Below the pieces are notes generated by a model. That model was not told where the DNA came from. It was given only the letters and a program-made list of their open reading frames with translations, and ran no database searches. From Planoprotostelium fungivorum (lineage: Eukaryota > Evosea > Variosea > Cavosteliida > Cavosteliaceae), in the NCBI GenBank assembly GCA_003024175.1, contig MDYQ01000502.1, forward strand, positions 44,380 to 108,379: a stretch of 64,000 nucleotides of DNA. Direction: 5' to 3'. Below, one piece after another: positions 43,010-53,882 of the stretch. The stretch's first letter is position 1. Every line of letters begins with the position of its first letter. Position numbers and translations under genes: made by a program.

Positions 43010-43480
43010 TCATAGACATCCACCTCCTCGATTTTCCTCTGCACAAACGTTCCATTTCTCATCTTCTTTTCGGCTCTCCTCTTGTTGTAACAAGCTCTTG
43101 TTGTGATCGACAGTATGTTGTAGTACGTTCTTCATGAATGGAGTGTCTGGCTTCTTCCTCTCACTGAACCTGAGCCCAATCGAGAGAAGTTGCTGTTGAA
43201 TTTGGCTGCATCTTGCATCAACAATTTCGCGATGTACTCATCAGATAGGAGTGCCCACATACCTCTCCAACACTAATGGAATTCAGAATGAACCTCGCAT
43301 AGTCGATCTCGGCGATCGTCGTTCATGCTATTGTCCTTGTGCGTGGCTGGGTCGGGCGACCCGTCCTCTTCCTACCCGTCCATCATCCCGGTGTCCGTCG
43401 CACCACCTGATCCTTAACAGTCCTCGCTCAGTCCGTCTTTTGTATCGTCAATTATGATCATGATGTTGCATACGTCGGTA
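43010..43480 (-). CDS. Small unrecognised hydrophilic protein, first exons uncertain
   Basis: The C-terminal exon is clear on the minus strand: QLLSIGLRFSERKKPDTPFM, then KNVLQHTVDHNKSLLQQEES and RKEDEKWNVCAEENRGGGCL, ending at 43010. A roughly 70-bp intron with a GTATGT donor joins it in frame to IAEIDYARFILNSISVGE. Upstream, a possible start exon MIIIDDTKDGLSED lies near 43465, but the joining introns in 43330-43440 are not resolved. The composition suggests a short, mostly helical protein. No family is recognised. Confidence 0.4.
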
Positions 43481-44010
43481 GTGAAGGTGAGAGGATGGTG
43501 CGTCGTTGTTCGTTGACAGACCTTGAGCCAGGAGGAGCACAAAAGAGGAGGGTCGGTGCTCAGCAAGCCAACAGGTTCGATCGACTCTGGTGCAGATTTA
43601 AGTATCTTATTGGATGTTCACCTGCGTGGAACAGATGAAGTAGTAGAGGTGAGTAGCTCGTATTTGGAAGCGAATGGGTGCAAAGTCGATAATGAACCAA
43701 TTGTGACGGTCTGAAATATTTCGTGTCATATCTCCACAACTCTCCCGCTTCACAAGGTATGCCCGTGGCTGTGTGATTGATGAGCACTACGAACTCTTCT
43801 CATACATGGAAAAGGCTTCTATTGTTGTGCATATCAGTGATAATCGATGTCCTTGCGGATGCGAAAACGTTCCGGTCTTGCCCAATTTTTACGACAAAAA
43901 ATCACACTGTTCCAGCGTTGTCTGATTGTATATGAGGACTAATCCCGCGAATTTTGGGCTAGTATCTCACAATGATGGACTTATGATCAACTGTGAAGGG
44001 AAAAAGGTGA
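43481..44010. other. Region with open frames but no supported gene
   Basis: A plus-strand frame from 43523 (MSQEEHKRGGSVLSKPTGSI) and a minus-strand frame 43560-43787 overlap each other; neither has convincing splice partners or domain content. The rest, up to the tRNA gene, is AT-rich without structure that I can name. Confidence 0.35.
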
Positions 44011-44092
44011 TGCATCCTATGGGACTTGAACCCATGCTCCCGAAGGAACCGCCGCCTTAAGACGGCGCCTTAACCAACTCGGCCAAAGATGC
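44011..44092 (-). tRNA. tRNA-Leu, anticodon AAG
   Basis: On the minus strand an 82-nt cloverleaf folds fully. The acceptor stem GCATCTT pairs with AGGATGC plus discriminator A. The D arm is GCC-GAGTTGGTTAA-GGC. The anticodon stem CCGTC/GGCGG encloses the seven-base loop TTAAGGC, giving anticodon AAG, which reads CUU/CUC leucine codons. A long variable arm (TCC-TTCG-GGA), typical of leucine tRNA, precedes the T arm ATGGG-TTCAAGT-CCCAT. There is no intron and no encoded CCA. Internal A-box (TGGCCGAGTTGG) and B-box (GGTTCAAGTCC) promoter elements are present. TAA within the loop could mislead an anticodon call, but only the AAG register gives five paired stem bases. Confidence 0.93.
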
Positions 44093-44385
44093 TTCGTGTT
44101 TGGCCAAACGGTGCTACCGATATGTAATAATACTGTGATAGAGACAAGATGCAAAATCGACCGATGAACGTAGGACTCCTATGCGTTCTATATAACATAA
44201 CGACGGTAAAGAAAAATGAAATCAGTCTTGGACTTGGAGGCATCGCAGCAAGTTTCGGCACTGCCCATGCTGGAAGTATCCCCTCAGATCTTGGTGATGG
44301 TTAGAGAAATATTGGTTTAAGGTTTCCGGACTGGAGAGGATATTTGGACAATACAGAGACTCTTTATGCATGAACAAAACTGGGA
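44093..44385. other. Spacer between the tRNA gene and the flippase 3' end
   Basis: About 290 bp holding the 3' flank of the P4-ATPase gene and the upstream flank of tRNA-Leu. No exon is supported. Confidence 0.4.
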
Positions 44386-47300
44386 TCATCGGGAGTGTGT
44401 GAGAAGGGACCTTGAATTCGATCTCCTATTACTGCTCCTGCCCGTTTTCTCAAAAGGCATCTGCTGAGATCCATAGAAGCCACCCTCGACATCAGAGTAT
44501 GCAGAGGATGACAACAGAGGTGAATCCACAAAATAACCTCCAGTGGTATCATGCATACTGATAGATATTGAATATTCACTTTTCTGTGGTGTAGTGCTCA
44601 TGATTCGGTTTGGTTTTGTCCACACTTTGATTATTTCTGGCGGTAACAGTGCTATTGCCACTGACAACTGCTGGCATTAATTTATGATAAAAGATGACTT
44701 CTCACCAGTACACTGAGATAGAACCTGGAGTCTCTACATAACTCTGGGAAGACACCATACAGAGAGAAGGAAGGAAAGACAAAGCCAAGGAACAGAATGG
44801 ACAGAGCGTACAGCAATAGAGTGCCCCACAGAATGAAGTGATTGGCTAACGTGAGCGTGCTGCACTGGTCACTCCACTGACCGAGACGCGTTGCTCCCTC
44901 TCACCTGGATTCAAAGACAATGGTGAGGGTATTGACAATGATGAGGGAAGTGTAGACTGTCATCGATAGAGGGTTCAGCCCCGAATCACCGTGACCGTCC
45001 TATGAAGATGAGTGGAATGAAAAAGCGATGACTCACCGCCTGGATGTTGTAGAAGGCTTGGGCGCAGATGGACCAACAGACGAGAGACTGGAAGAGGGCA
45101 CGAATGACCCATCTCATGAAACTGGCTGCAGAGAATTTCGACCCAGATTGAACCTACACACTCAGACGGAAGAACAACATGAGAGAATGAGACGATCATC
45201 AATAGGAGGATAAGAAGATGGGAGGATAGGAAGATGAGATGAGGAGATGAGAAAATGAGAGGATAAGAAGATGGGAGGATAAGAAGATGGGAGGATAAGA
45301 AGATGAGAGCATAAGAAGATGAGAGCATAAGAAGATGAGAGAATAAGGAGATGAGAGAATAAGGAGATGAGAGAATGAGAGGATAAGAAGATGAGAGATT
45401 AGAGGAATGAGGCACCTCTCGGTAAAGGGAGGGTCTAGATAGAATGAGATTTGCGGGGAGATCTCTGTCGAGGACGTAGAGGATGATGGGTATTCCAGTG
45501 AAGACGATGTTGTGACCTGTGAGGAAGAAACTGTTGAAGAACGTTTGGGCTGAGAATCCATTGAAGAAGCCGTATCTGCATCGTGTCATTCGGTGCATAC
45601 GAGAGAGACTGACACTAATTGGATGAAGCAGATGAACATGGACTTGTAGAAGCAGTACTGAGCCACGAAAGACGTTCTGATGTACGACCATCTTCCGTGG
45701 AGGAGAACGAGGCGTCTCAGATGGTGGAATTCTGATACAGTCAACAAAGGCTCTCGATGTCAAAGGATGAAAGGGACTGCTATGTACAGATGAAAGGGAC
45801 TGCTGTGTACAGATATAATAGATCTCACTTGAGATGGAATAATCGGCAGCTCGTGAGGCTTGCATGCCTTCTCTTCCCGTGATACCGACACCAATGTGTG
45901 CCTCGTAAATCATGCTGACATCGTTTCCTCCGTCTCCAATAGAGAGGGTCCTCTTGTCCTTCTCTTTGATCATGGCCACCACCTATCTCCTTCACTCCTC
46001 GTCTTCCCATCTCTCTCACCTTGGCCTTCTGTTGGGGTGTCATCCTGCAGCAGATCACAGTGTGTGCAATGAGTCCGATCTGACAGAACTTTGGATAATC
46101 GGATAAGAAGGCCAACGTCTTTCCCTCGATGATGACAGAGATCTCTCTTCCCTCTGCCTCCAGCTCTTGGGCCCGAAGATAAGCCTCGCCCAGCGATTGG
46201 ACTGCCTCCATCTCCGTCTCACCTCGGATGCTGATCAACTCCCCTGCGTTCTTCAGTCTCTCGTCTCTTCTTTCTTCTCACCATCGAGGGGTGACTGAGA
46301 GATGAGATTGCAAGAGGTGGCGATCTGTATGGCAGTGGAATACTTGTCTCCAGTCAACATCCACACGCGGATGTTGGCATTGCGAAGTGCTGCAATGGTC
46401 TCTGGCACTTGTTCTTGGAGCTTATCTTCGATGGCCGTCGTGCCCACCAGAGTCAGCTCCCTCTCTATGCTCTCGTACACTTCGGCTAGTTTTTGCTGAC
46501 AATCTTCAATTTCATCGATAGGATCGACTTACAGCTCGGGCGTCCATTGAAGTGTTCGCTTGGTTGAAGATGGCGATCCACTTTTCAAAGACCTCCGGTG
46601 TGATCTCCCTCTCGGCCACACACAATGTCCTCAGTCCCTCCTTGGCAAACTTCTCCAGTTCATTCTGCACGCTGTCCATGTGATCTGTGGATGTCACGAA
46701 CGAAGAAGAGAAGAGGGAGCACCTTTCGAGTAGAGACGAGGGAGGATGGCCTCGTCAGCTCCTTTGCACAAGAGTCGAATCCTTCCGTTCGATCGATCTC
46801 TCAGGATGACAGACATTCTCTTCCTCTCCGAAGTGAACTCCAACACGTACAATCGCTCGTACGTCTCTTTCCTCCCGTTGACCATGATCTCTGCTCTCGT
46901 CACTCCACACCTTCTCCATCACACCCACCGATGTTGTTCGTGTCCGAATGGATGAATTCAATTTTCATCTCGGCGGCGGCCTTGACGAGAGCTTCCTCGT
47001 CGGGTGAAGAAGCTTTGAAGTGTCCGTGATCACCCATCTCCGTCCTTTCGATGTTCACTTCCTCTTCCTTCGAATGGTCCTCACCCTCTGGCAATGATGA
47101 CACTGTGACACAGAGACAAGATGCGGAAGAGGTCGATCGAGTAGAGATCGTTGTCGGCGATCTTGGCCTTCAGTGCTTCATCCTCGGATATAGTGTGGCA
47201 CTGCTCTCCGTACACTTGATCTTTCACGGTCACCCTCTTCAGGGACATGATGTTCTCCGTCAGCGTTCCTACTCTCGTCACTCGCTGATCGTTTCTATTT

Positions 47301-49061
47301 CACAAACCTGTCTTATCAGAGAAGATGTATTCGATCTGTCCAAGATCTTCACTGATCGATGTGCTGAACACGTCAGTTCATTCCTTCTTCTCCTCTCACC
47401 TCGCCGCCACCGCATAAGTGTCACTCTCTGCGTCATACATTCCCTCGTCCCAGTCGATGAACTTGGCGTATGTGTACTTGATCACGTCCAGTGTCACCTG
47501 TCGTTTTAATTTCATCAGAATATCACCGTACCTTCAATGAGATGGGAATCATCAGCGAGCACAACAAGAGATATCTCAAAGTTGGATACACCCACTCCTC
47601 CAGTGTGTTTTTGCTCAGTTGCAGATACCGATGCTATCCATACATCAGTCGAGGGGATCGAGATGGGTGCAGGTGGATGACATCGACATCAGATGATTTG
47701 TGTGGGTGTAGATGAATCAAGGAGAGTGATAAGAGACATGAGATGTGCACCTCCGTTCCTTGATTTCCACTCCACATCGAACCGGCAATACCAAACACTG
47801 CGACGAGAGTGAATTGGAAGACGAAGATGAAGATGGTCAGACGGTTGATGAGTCGATCGACTCGAGTCCATTTGATGGGAGGTTGTGTTCTGTTCATACT
47901 GATCTTCGTCTCGTTTCCTGTCCATGTTCATCTCCCTCCCATCGTGAACCTTCACCTGTGTACACAGCCACACCCACCACGTGATCTGTATTCCGCAGAT
48001 AAGTGGCCTGCAGTAGCAGCTGCTTCTCGGAGAGCGACACGGAGTAGTACTCCTCGTACGAATTCATTTTCATCCTGCTGTCGAATCGATAGATCTCCGC
48101 GTTGGGTCTGGCACATTCGATCATTCCCTACTCCTCTTCAGTTTCATCTTCTCCTTCGTCTCACCATGAACTGTGACAGAGTCGTTCCATCGAGCATGTT
48201 GCGCGTCTCAGGAACGGCTTGTCTCGATTTGAGATCCGTCTCTCCATCGAGGTTGCTGGTCTGCGGATGTCAGGGGGTGTGCGGAGGGTGACGCACCTGG
48301 ATGTAACACGAACCGTCCTTCTCGGAAGAGGAGAGGACGACGATGTCACAGGGAATCTCTTGATCGCACTGAACGTGGATGATGTCTCCGATCATGAGGT
48401 AGCGTGATTCGATCTGATCCAATCACTTTTTCGGTTCTTCCGTAGACTCTCACCGGAACGAACTGGCCATTTCTCAGCACTTGGATGATCCTCCGGTTGA
48501 CTGATTTGTCTCTCGTGTATCTATTCGTCTGGTCAGCGAGGGAGAGGGGATGACAGAGAGGATAGAACGGCAGGGAGGAGAGGTTCGAAAAGATGGGAGA
48601 AGATCGTCGGAGGGGATCACCTCTTGTAATCATCTACGGCCTCCTTGAGGGCGGTGATACTAAAGATGACCAGGAGAGGAATCCATGTTGCTGCTGGATT
48701 GACGGGAGTGATGTCTCCCTTTAATTGTAAAAGTGCTATCAACAGGAAATACATGTTCATAAATCGCCTGCACCCATTATTTGTCATCGCTAGGTCTCCG
48801 ACTCACCCAAATTGCTCCCATAAATTCTTAGGCAAGAAGTTGAGGATTGTGTATTTCGTATTTGTGACCTGCTCTGGTGTCAACATCCAAGAATCCTATA
48901 ATGTCACCTCATTGTTAACATGTCCTTCGTTGAGGTGAGGTTGGTTGATATATACTTTTCTCGTGTAGTCAGTGGGATCCTGGACACCATAAATGGTCTT
49001 CTAACATCATATCGCTTGTAAGTACCTTCTGCCAGAATAGAAGACATCTGAGACATCCCAT
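44386..49061 (-). CDS. P4-type ATPase (phospholipid flippase)
   Basis: It moves aminophospholipids to the cytosolic leaflet of Golgi, endosome or plasma membranes. Exon 1 [12 protein letters not shown] is joined by a 44-bp intron to [20 protein letters not shown], then [20 protein letters not shown]. Further blocks are [31 protein letters not shown], the actuator [30 protein letters not shown] (M4 with the P4-specific PISL), the phosphorylation site [68 protein letters not shown] and [21 protein letters not shown]-terminal membrane helices follow ([40 protein letters not shown]). The Ser-rich tail ends [11 protein letters not shown]. About 1,250 residues, the usual size, with over 15 introns. 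The MGCLRC start could carry lipid modification. All catalytic residues are intact; a CDC50-type partner is expected elsewhere. Confidence 0.9.
45180..45410 (-). repeat. Expanded repetitive intron of the P4-ATPase gene
   Basis: On the plus strand this reads as near-perfect copies of gataagaagatgggag and gagcataagaagatga words repeated about 12 times, so the transcript is pyrimidine-rich. It separates the [18 protein letters not shown] exon from the [20 protein letters not shown] exon. It also creates a misleading Leu/Ser/Pro-rich open frame on the minus strand. Confidence 0.65.
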
Positions 49062-49187
49062 GATGCAAGAGGAAAGGAAGGAGCAAAAGTTAGAGTAGGC
49101 TCTCCCTCTGTTCTTCTCCTGTTGCGAACCGACCGAACAATAAAAATAAAAGCCGATCTCATCTCGGAGACAGAAGAAAAATTGAAG

Positions 49188-49789
49188 ATGGAGGCACAAC
49201 ACAACCAACCCCCCTCCGTAGAGCCTTCTTATTTAGCGGGTAGGAAGTTCAAGAAAGCGGTTAGACGTGTTCATCATGGCGAACAACCGCCGATTGTACA
49301 AAACAATCAGAACGCCAACATCTCTATCGAGACGATAGGTGCGCAATAGACATATATGTGATAATTATCGTTACCGAAGAGTGCAGTAAAAAAAGTGGAA
49401 GATGTGGGGTTATCAGATCAAAAGGAGAAGAAGATGGTGACACTAGAAGAACTAGAGAGAATGGAATTTCCTCTACGAGAATTGAGGCTGGAACAATTAG
49501 AGAGGCTCTCCTCTGTACTCAGTTCATACAGCAACCTCGTACAAACAGAGATGGAGAACAGAAAGAAGAAAGAAGAAGAAGAATGTTGTGTGATCTGCAT
49601 GGACAATCACAAAAATGTTGCCGCTGCCCCCTGTGGACATCTGGTGAGCACTGAAGAGATTTCCAGGTTGACAAACAACAGAGTACGTGTGCAGGATGTA
49701 GCTTTGATCAGCAGGGTGCCTTCGCCTTCAAGGAGTGCCCAATGTGTAGGGCACCCATTCAGTCTCTCATCAAAATATATTATACATAA
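49188..49789 (+). CDS. RING-finger (C3HC4) E3 ubiquitin ligase-like protein
   Basis: The first ATG in frame is at 49188 (MEAQHNQPPSVEPSYLAGRK). A short N-terminus with FKKAVRRVHHGEQPPIVQNN is followed by a coiled-coil segment (LEELERMEFPLRELRLEQLE; SYSNLVQTEMENRKKKEEEE). The C-terminal RING is split by a 38-bp intron: CCVICMDNHKNVAAAPCGHL, then STCAGCSFDQQGAFAFKECP and MCRAPIQSLIKIYYT, stop at 49789. All eight zinc ligands are present (C-x2-C, C-x-H-x3-C-x2-C, C-x2-C) and the RING lies at the very C-terminus, as in IAP, MUL1 and LRSAM1-type ligases. The substrate is unknown. It is divergent from the flippase with 126 bp between starts. Confidence 0.82.
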
Positions 49790-50143
49790 ATGTAAATGCG
49801 ACGTGGTTTTCAAACTGCTGCTGCTGTCGTTTCTACGTGAATACAGCGAGCCTGAACAAAGTTTCATGAGCAGCAGACCACCTTAAACAACGCAAGGCAG
49901 CCACAGCAAAGTCTTCACTCACGATCCACAGCTACGTACGACTCGAATTATCACCTCTCATTACAGTGTTGATTCTTCTTATCCGTGTCTTATTTATAAT
50001 CAACGTCTGTACTGCCACTCGAAGACACTCCACAGGTAATCACTTCCCGACTCTTCTTTCTATTATCGTCTCATCTTTCAAATTCTAACTCAACCAGTTC
50101 TCGTCCACATCACATCCATCTCGTCGCCATAAAAATTCTAGAT
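49790..50143. other. Intergenic stretch after the RING gene
   Basis: No exon is supported here. The sequence is mildly pyrimidine-rich and contains short stop-dense frames only. It probably includes the 3' UTR of the RING gene and the leader of the small gene at 50144. Confidence 0.4.
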
Positions 50144-50320
50144 GAGTGGCAGTCATGAAGGTATCGATCTCTCTGACCAAGATAGACTTAAGAATGTGGT
50201 GAACGAGATGACATAGACTTGATGCCATTTCCTTGCTACAGTGATCCAACTACTCTTCCTGAGTTCCTCAACAAAATTTATTATTTGGGAGGAAAAGACT
50301 CTGGACAGCACATGGCATGA
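50144..50320 (+). CDS. Possible 40-residue small protein, one intron
   Basis: ATG at 50144 reads MSGSHE, then an intron of about 55 bp (GTATCGATC to ACATAG) keeps frame into DLMPFPCYSDPTTLPEFLNK and IYYLGGKDSGQHMA before TGA at 50320. The spliced product is compact and protein-like, but it is too short to assign. A further open block (50331-50460, DAYNIVTFEFKQTAIKSNSR) may be another exon or chance. Confidence 0.35.
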
Positions 50321-50561
50321 CTGTACTGGGTAATAGCGGTCATATCACTGCTCGTGACGCCTACAATATCGTCACATTCGAATTCAAGCAGACGGCTATC
50401 AAATCCAATTCGCGCAGAGGCGTATGTATTGAGAGCCTATCTTCACCACACAATTGAAAGGCACAATGGGAAATTTGGCGCCAAAAAACACACTTTTTCA
50501 CTTGATCTACAACGTGTACACCACCTCATTTTTCCCTTCTCATTCACAACATCAAGACACC

Positions 50562-51062
50562 ATGGCCAACTTTGAGGAAGTCGGAAAGGCTTTTGTCAAC
50601 CATTACTTCAACATGTTCGACTCCAACCAGAGAGCCAACCTCCGTGGACTATACGTGAGAACCTAGATTAGATCTCTCGAAGTGATTCATTCCCCAGCAA
50701 CCCCAGTCCATGTTAACCTTTGAGGATGGAAAGTTCCAAGGTGCCGATGCCATTGTCAACAAGCTCACAGTGAGTCATTTACGAAATAAATCTACAATGG
50801 AGATTGATCATATACAGAGTCTGTCGTTCCAGCAAGTGCGTCACGAAGTTACCACCCTGGAGGCCCAACCCACAACTGGCGGAGGTGTTCTCATCCTTGT
50901 CTGCGGCCAGTTAGTTGTGAGTGGAACATCGTTCGTTGCTAGAGAGCTAATGGCTGTTAGGTAGACGGAGAGAGCAATGCCCTCAAGTTCTCACAAGTTT
51001 TCAACCTCCTTCCAGCCAATGGCAACTTCTTTGTCGCCAACGAACTGTTCCGTTTCGTATAA
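50562..51062 (+). CDS. NTF2: Nuclear transport factor 2 (NTF2)
   Basis: It imports RanGDP into the nucleus and binds FxFG nucleoporins. The start MANFEEVGKAFVNHYFNMFD with SNQRANLRGLY is diagnostic. Short introns separate SMLTFEDGKFQGADAIVNKL, SFQQVRHEVTTLEAQPTTGG with GVLILVCGQLVV, and DGESNALKFSQVFNLLPANG with NFFVANELFRFV, ending at 51062. The total of about 123 residues equals the family norm. The conserved core (DAIVxKL, VxxxDxQP-like, FxQxFxL, NDxFR-like ending) is complete, though the usual NDIFR is NELFR. A CACCATGG context supports the start. Confidence 0.95.
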
Positions 51063-51151
51063 AATCAGACGTAATGTAGTCTTATCATCGAAAGAAGAGA
51101 GATCAGAGCAATCGTGCTTGTTTCATTGTTCTCATTTGTACACCATGATCT

Positions 51152-51406
51152 CTACCAAGAACCAATACCGAAAAGACCAGCGATGAGACCAGCTCCGGCG
51201 CCGAAAGCAGCAAATCTAACGGGTAACTTCTTCGTTACTTGTGTTGTGGTGCCATTGAACTGGGCGGTGGCAACTCGGGCTAATCCGAATAGGAGTCCAT
51301 AAGAAGCACCAGTCAAAGCTGCAATGGGAGTTCTTTTTACGATGCCCAGAGGTTCTCTGGCGTAGGGGCGACCAGTGGCGGGGTGAACGTTTGAAGTATC
51401 AGCCAT
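51152..51406 (-). CDS. Small single-exon membrane protein (84 aa), probably mitochondrial
   Basis: An uninterrupted frame encodes MADTSNVHPATGRPYAREPL, then two Gly/Ala-rich hydrophobic stretches, PIAALTGASYGLLFGLARVA and FAAFGAGAGLIAGLFGIGSW, the latter at the C-terminus. GxxxG-type packing motifs and lack of a signal peptide recall small mitochondrial inner-membrane proteins (Tim17-like or ROMO1-like in style), but I cannot assign a family. It is divergent from the small-TIM gene with 80 bp between starts. Lack of introns is unusual for this window but expected for so short a gene. Confidence 0.6.
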   Translation of the reverse strand: MADTSNVHPATGRPYAREPLGIVKRTPIAALTGASYGLLFGLARVATAQFNGTTTQVTKKLPVRFAAFGAGAGLIAGLFGIGSW

Positions 51407-51486
51407 CTGCTTGTTGTTTGGGGATCAGATGATGTTATGTCGCAGATTCGCAGGAAACTGCGCGCATCACATCAACCAGATCGATC

Positions 51487-51770
51487 ATGTCAAACGACTA
51501 CTACAGAAAGTGGAAGGAAATCGTCAGCAAAGATGCAGAGGACCTATTGTCTGTTCAGTTAATGTTGAATGAGGTCACAGAGAAATGCTTCCACTCATGT
51601 GTTGGAGATTTTGGACATCACAAGATCTCAGACAAAGAAATGAAGTGTATAATTCACTGTGTCGATAAGACTGCACGAACTCGAGGTGATGATATTTCAA
51701 CCCTTCAATCTATTCATCGACATCAGAGATCTTATCAAAATATGCAACGCACAGCGCAACCACGAACTAG
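51487..51770 (+). CDS. Small TIM chaperone (Tim8/9/10/13 family)
   Basis: These are intermembrane-space chaperones that escort hydrophobic precursors to TIM22 or SAM. The frame gives MSNDYYRKWKEIVSKDAEDL, then LMLNEVTEKCFHSC, fifteen residues, CIIHCVDKTART. This is the twin C-x3-C signature with correct spacing. A 41-bp intron (GTGATGATA to CATCAG) would give a tail EILSKYATHSATTN ending at 51770; unspliced, the frame runs to 51798. The paralogue cannot be fixed; Tim9 or Tim13 is plausible. Confidence 0.8.
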
Positions 51771-51843
51771 AAATAAAGAATTCTCTTCAGAATCATGATT
51801 TGTGAAAGAAGTAGAGCATGAGTGTTGTTCATTTATTTTCAAT

Positions 51844-52298
51844 TCAATAAGGTACAGCCCCGCCAAACTATCGATATTTAGTGGACAAAACGATTCAAAA
51901 AGACATTGAATTCACCTGAACCAATAATTGTTCATAATCTGTTGGTCTCTGTCTCATTCTCATCGTGGTTGGCAGTTCATCAACCGATTTCAAGATCTTG
52001 ACCTCAGCATGAGCGGGATGGCTGATAGGCAGAGTTGGTTTTGCGTTTTCTGTTATCCCTCTTAGTCAAATTACATGAAAAACATTACCAGTTGGTGTTT
52101 CTACTCGGGTGGAGGAAAACGAAGAGACTGATTGTTGAGGGGCTAAATCAGAAGTTAGGGAGACGACAGTAGAGATAATAGGCCACCTGGTTTAGCAGAA
52201 TGTGATGTGGTGTTTGTGACATTGTTTTTGCCGTGAGTAAACCGAATCAGAGGAGTTCTCCTCTGTGTGAGTGTGCGCGCGAAGAACCCTGATCTCAT
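51844..52298 (-). CDS. Small unrecognised protein with mitochondrial presequence
   Basis: ATG at 52298 gives MRSGFFARTLTQRRTPLIRF, a strongly basic amphipathic start typical of matrix targeting. Three short introns (about 44, 38 and 47 bp) all keep phase: HGKNNVTNTTSHSAKP, APQQSVSSFSSTRVETPT, ENAKPTLPISHPAHAEVKIL with KSVDELPTTMRMRQRPTDYE QLLVQ, and a last exon FGGAVPY ending at 51844. The product is about 110 residues: disordered middle, conserved-looking C-terminus. It could be a small respiratory-complex subunit or assembly factor; no family motif is seen. It is convergent with the small-TIM gene. Confidence 0.55.
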
Positions 52299-52489
52299 CG
52301 GGAAACCTTTGTTTCCGTTTGTTCGAATCGTCTTGGATTTATTTCATTTTATTCGAACACCTCTTTCGGTTCGTTTATTTTTCAATTGTTTGCTGCATCT
52401 CCAGAGCATCGGAGATTGCATGTTACAAATACGAAGGCAGAGCCTGACCGAACAACGAAGATAGAAAGGATTGCGTGAGACTAGAAGAG

Positions 52490-53878
52490 ATGTTCGGTTC
52501 TGTCGAGAGCACCGAAGAACAACGGTACCTGCAGCAACTATTAACGGGAACAGGCATCAGAATCAGCACACCACCTAGTCCAACACCTTCACAGAGATCC
52601 AAATCTATTCGGAAAAGTGAGTTATTCCGACTGTCACTGTCCTCAATCGTCTGATCGTTCTCACTAGCTTCCAAAGTGGACGAAGATTCTCTCAAAGATT
52701 GGAGCATAAGGGAGCTCATTCGAGTCAACAAAGAGAAGGATGCCGCTCTGGCAGATCTAGCAGCACAGATACAAAAGTGAGGAGGAAAGCTGTCGTCCTC
52801 TCATCTGTTACAGAATCAAGTTGAGCGTCCAGAATCTGACACAGCACAAGAATAAGCAGCTAGAGCAGCTGCGAACGAAATTGAAAGAAACACAGGATTC
52901 TGTCGCAGCTCAAGGTGTCTCATTCATCTATCCGTCCTCTAAATCTTCGTTCAGATGAGACGATTCACGATAACGAGAAGCATTACCGTAATTCACTTCG
53001 GACCTTCCAAATGACCAAGGATACGGAGTTCAAGGTGAGAGAAGGAAACATAGGACAATCAAGTCGTAGAGTTCAGTTAGCAAAAGAAATGCATACATAG
53101 ATTAATATAGATTATTATTCAGTATGAATCATTCAGATAAGATGTGATGGATAGAGTACCATTCTCGTGAGATAGTGAAATCAAAGAGACTGAAGGGGAA
53201 CAGACATATCAAGCACTGATGGTGAAGATGCGAGAGCAACTGCGGAGAGTGAGAGAAGGAGGAACGCTGTCTGACGAGGAGGAGATCGATTTCATATTCG
53301 AGGTGAGAAGAGGGTAAAGAAGATGGCTGAAGAGAATAGGAGAACGAAGAAGAGATGGACACACCGATGTCACCGAATGGAGAGAGAGGATCAGTTGTAT
53401 TACACGATGTAGATAGCACCAACGGATCTGAAGAGGAGGACTGGACGGTGGAGGAGGAGAAGTCGAGCAAAGGAAAGAACGAGAGCGGCGAACAGAAGGA
53501 AGCCATGAACCAGGAAGACTGGCAACAAAAGTGATGGAACGACGAGGATGTGTCTGACGTGGTGCAGTTATTTTGCAAACATTGCCTTGGCCCTGAAGAT
53601 GAATTTTGCGAGGGCGAACGACAACAGAGAGTGTGGGATAGACATACAGAGTCTGTGGGATCAGTGCAAAGCGGAGAAGATCGACCGTTCAGAGTGGAAG
53701 AAGTTCATCACGAGAAAGTTGGAAGAGCATTACAAGAAGGTGAGAGGACATCCATAGAGATCACCGACGAGACCGTCATCAATCGTGATTGTGATACTGA
53801 TCGGCGAAGGTCACTGCAGAATCATTGTCTCCACCCTCAAAATCACGGAGCAGCGCCAAATCGAAAAATAAAAAGTGA
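52490..53878 (+). CDS. Coiled-coil protein, unknown role
   Basis: The start is MFGSVESTEEQRYLQQLLTG, followed by a Ser/Pro segment. In-frame exons joined by introns of about 40-55 bp give a coiled coil: DWSIRELIRVNKEKDAALAD, LTQHKNKQLEQLRTKLKETQ, ETIHDNEKHYRNSLRTFQMT, MVKMREQLRRVREGG. An acidic linker (DSTNGSEEEDWTVEEEKSSK) leads to a distinct C-terminal block, QNYFANIALALKMNFARAND, GIDIQSLWDQCKAEKIDRSE, WKKFITRKLEEHYKK. The tail SLSPPSKSRSSAKSKNKK is basic and ends at 53878. All joins keep frame, so the model is good. The family is unknown; a cytoskeletal or ciliary scaffold is possible. Its stop lies 4 bp from the convergent methyltransferase stop. Confidence 0.6.
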
Positions 53879-53882
53879 CCAC

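Noticed and set aside
44051-44064. Reading the tRNA as tRNA-Leu(TAA)
   Set aside because: Placing TAA as anticodon leaves a six-base loop or mismatched stem. The register with five paired stem bases and a seven-base loop gives AAG.
45199-45561. Pro/Ser/Leu-rich minus-strand frame in the flippase gene
   Set aside because: Most of it is the expanded repetitive intron. The flippase exons join correctly only when it is removed.
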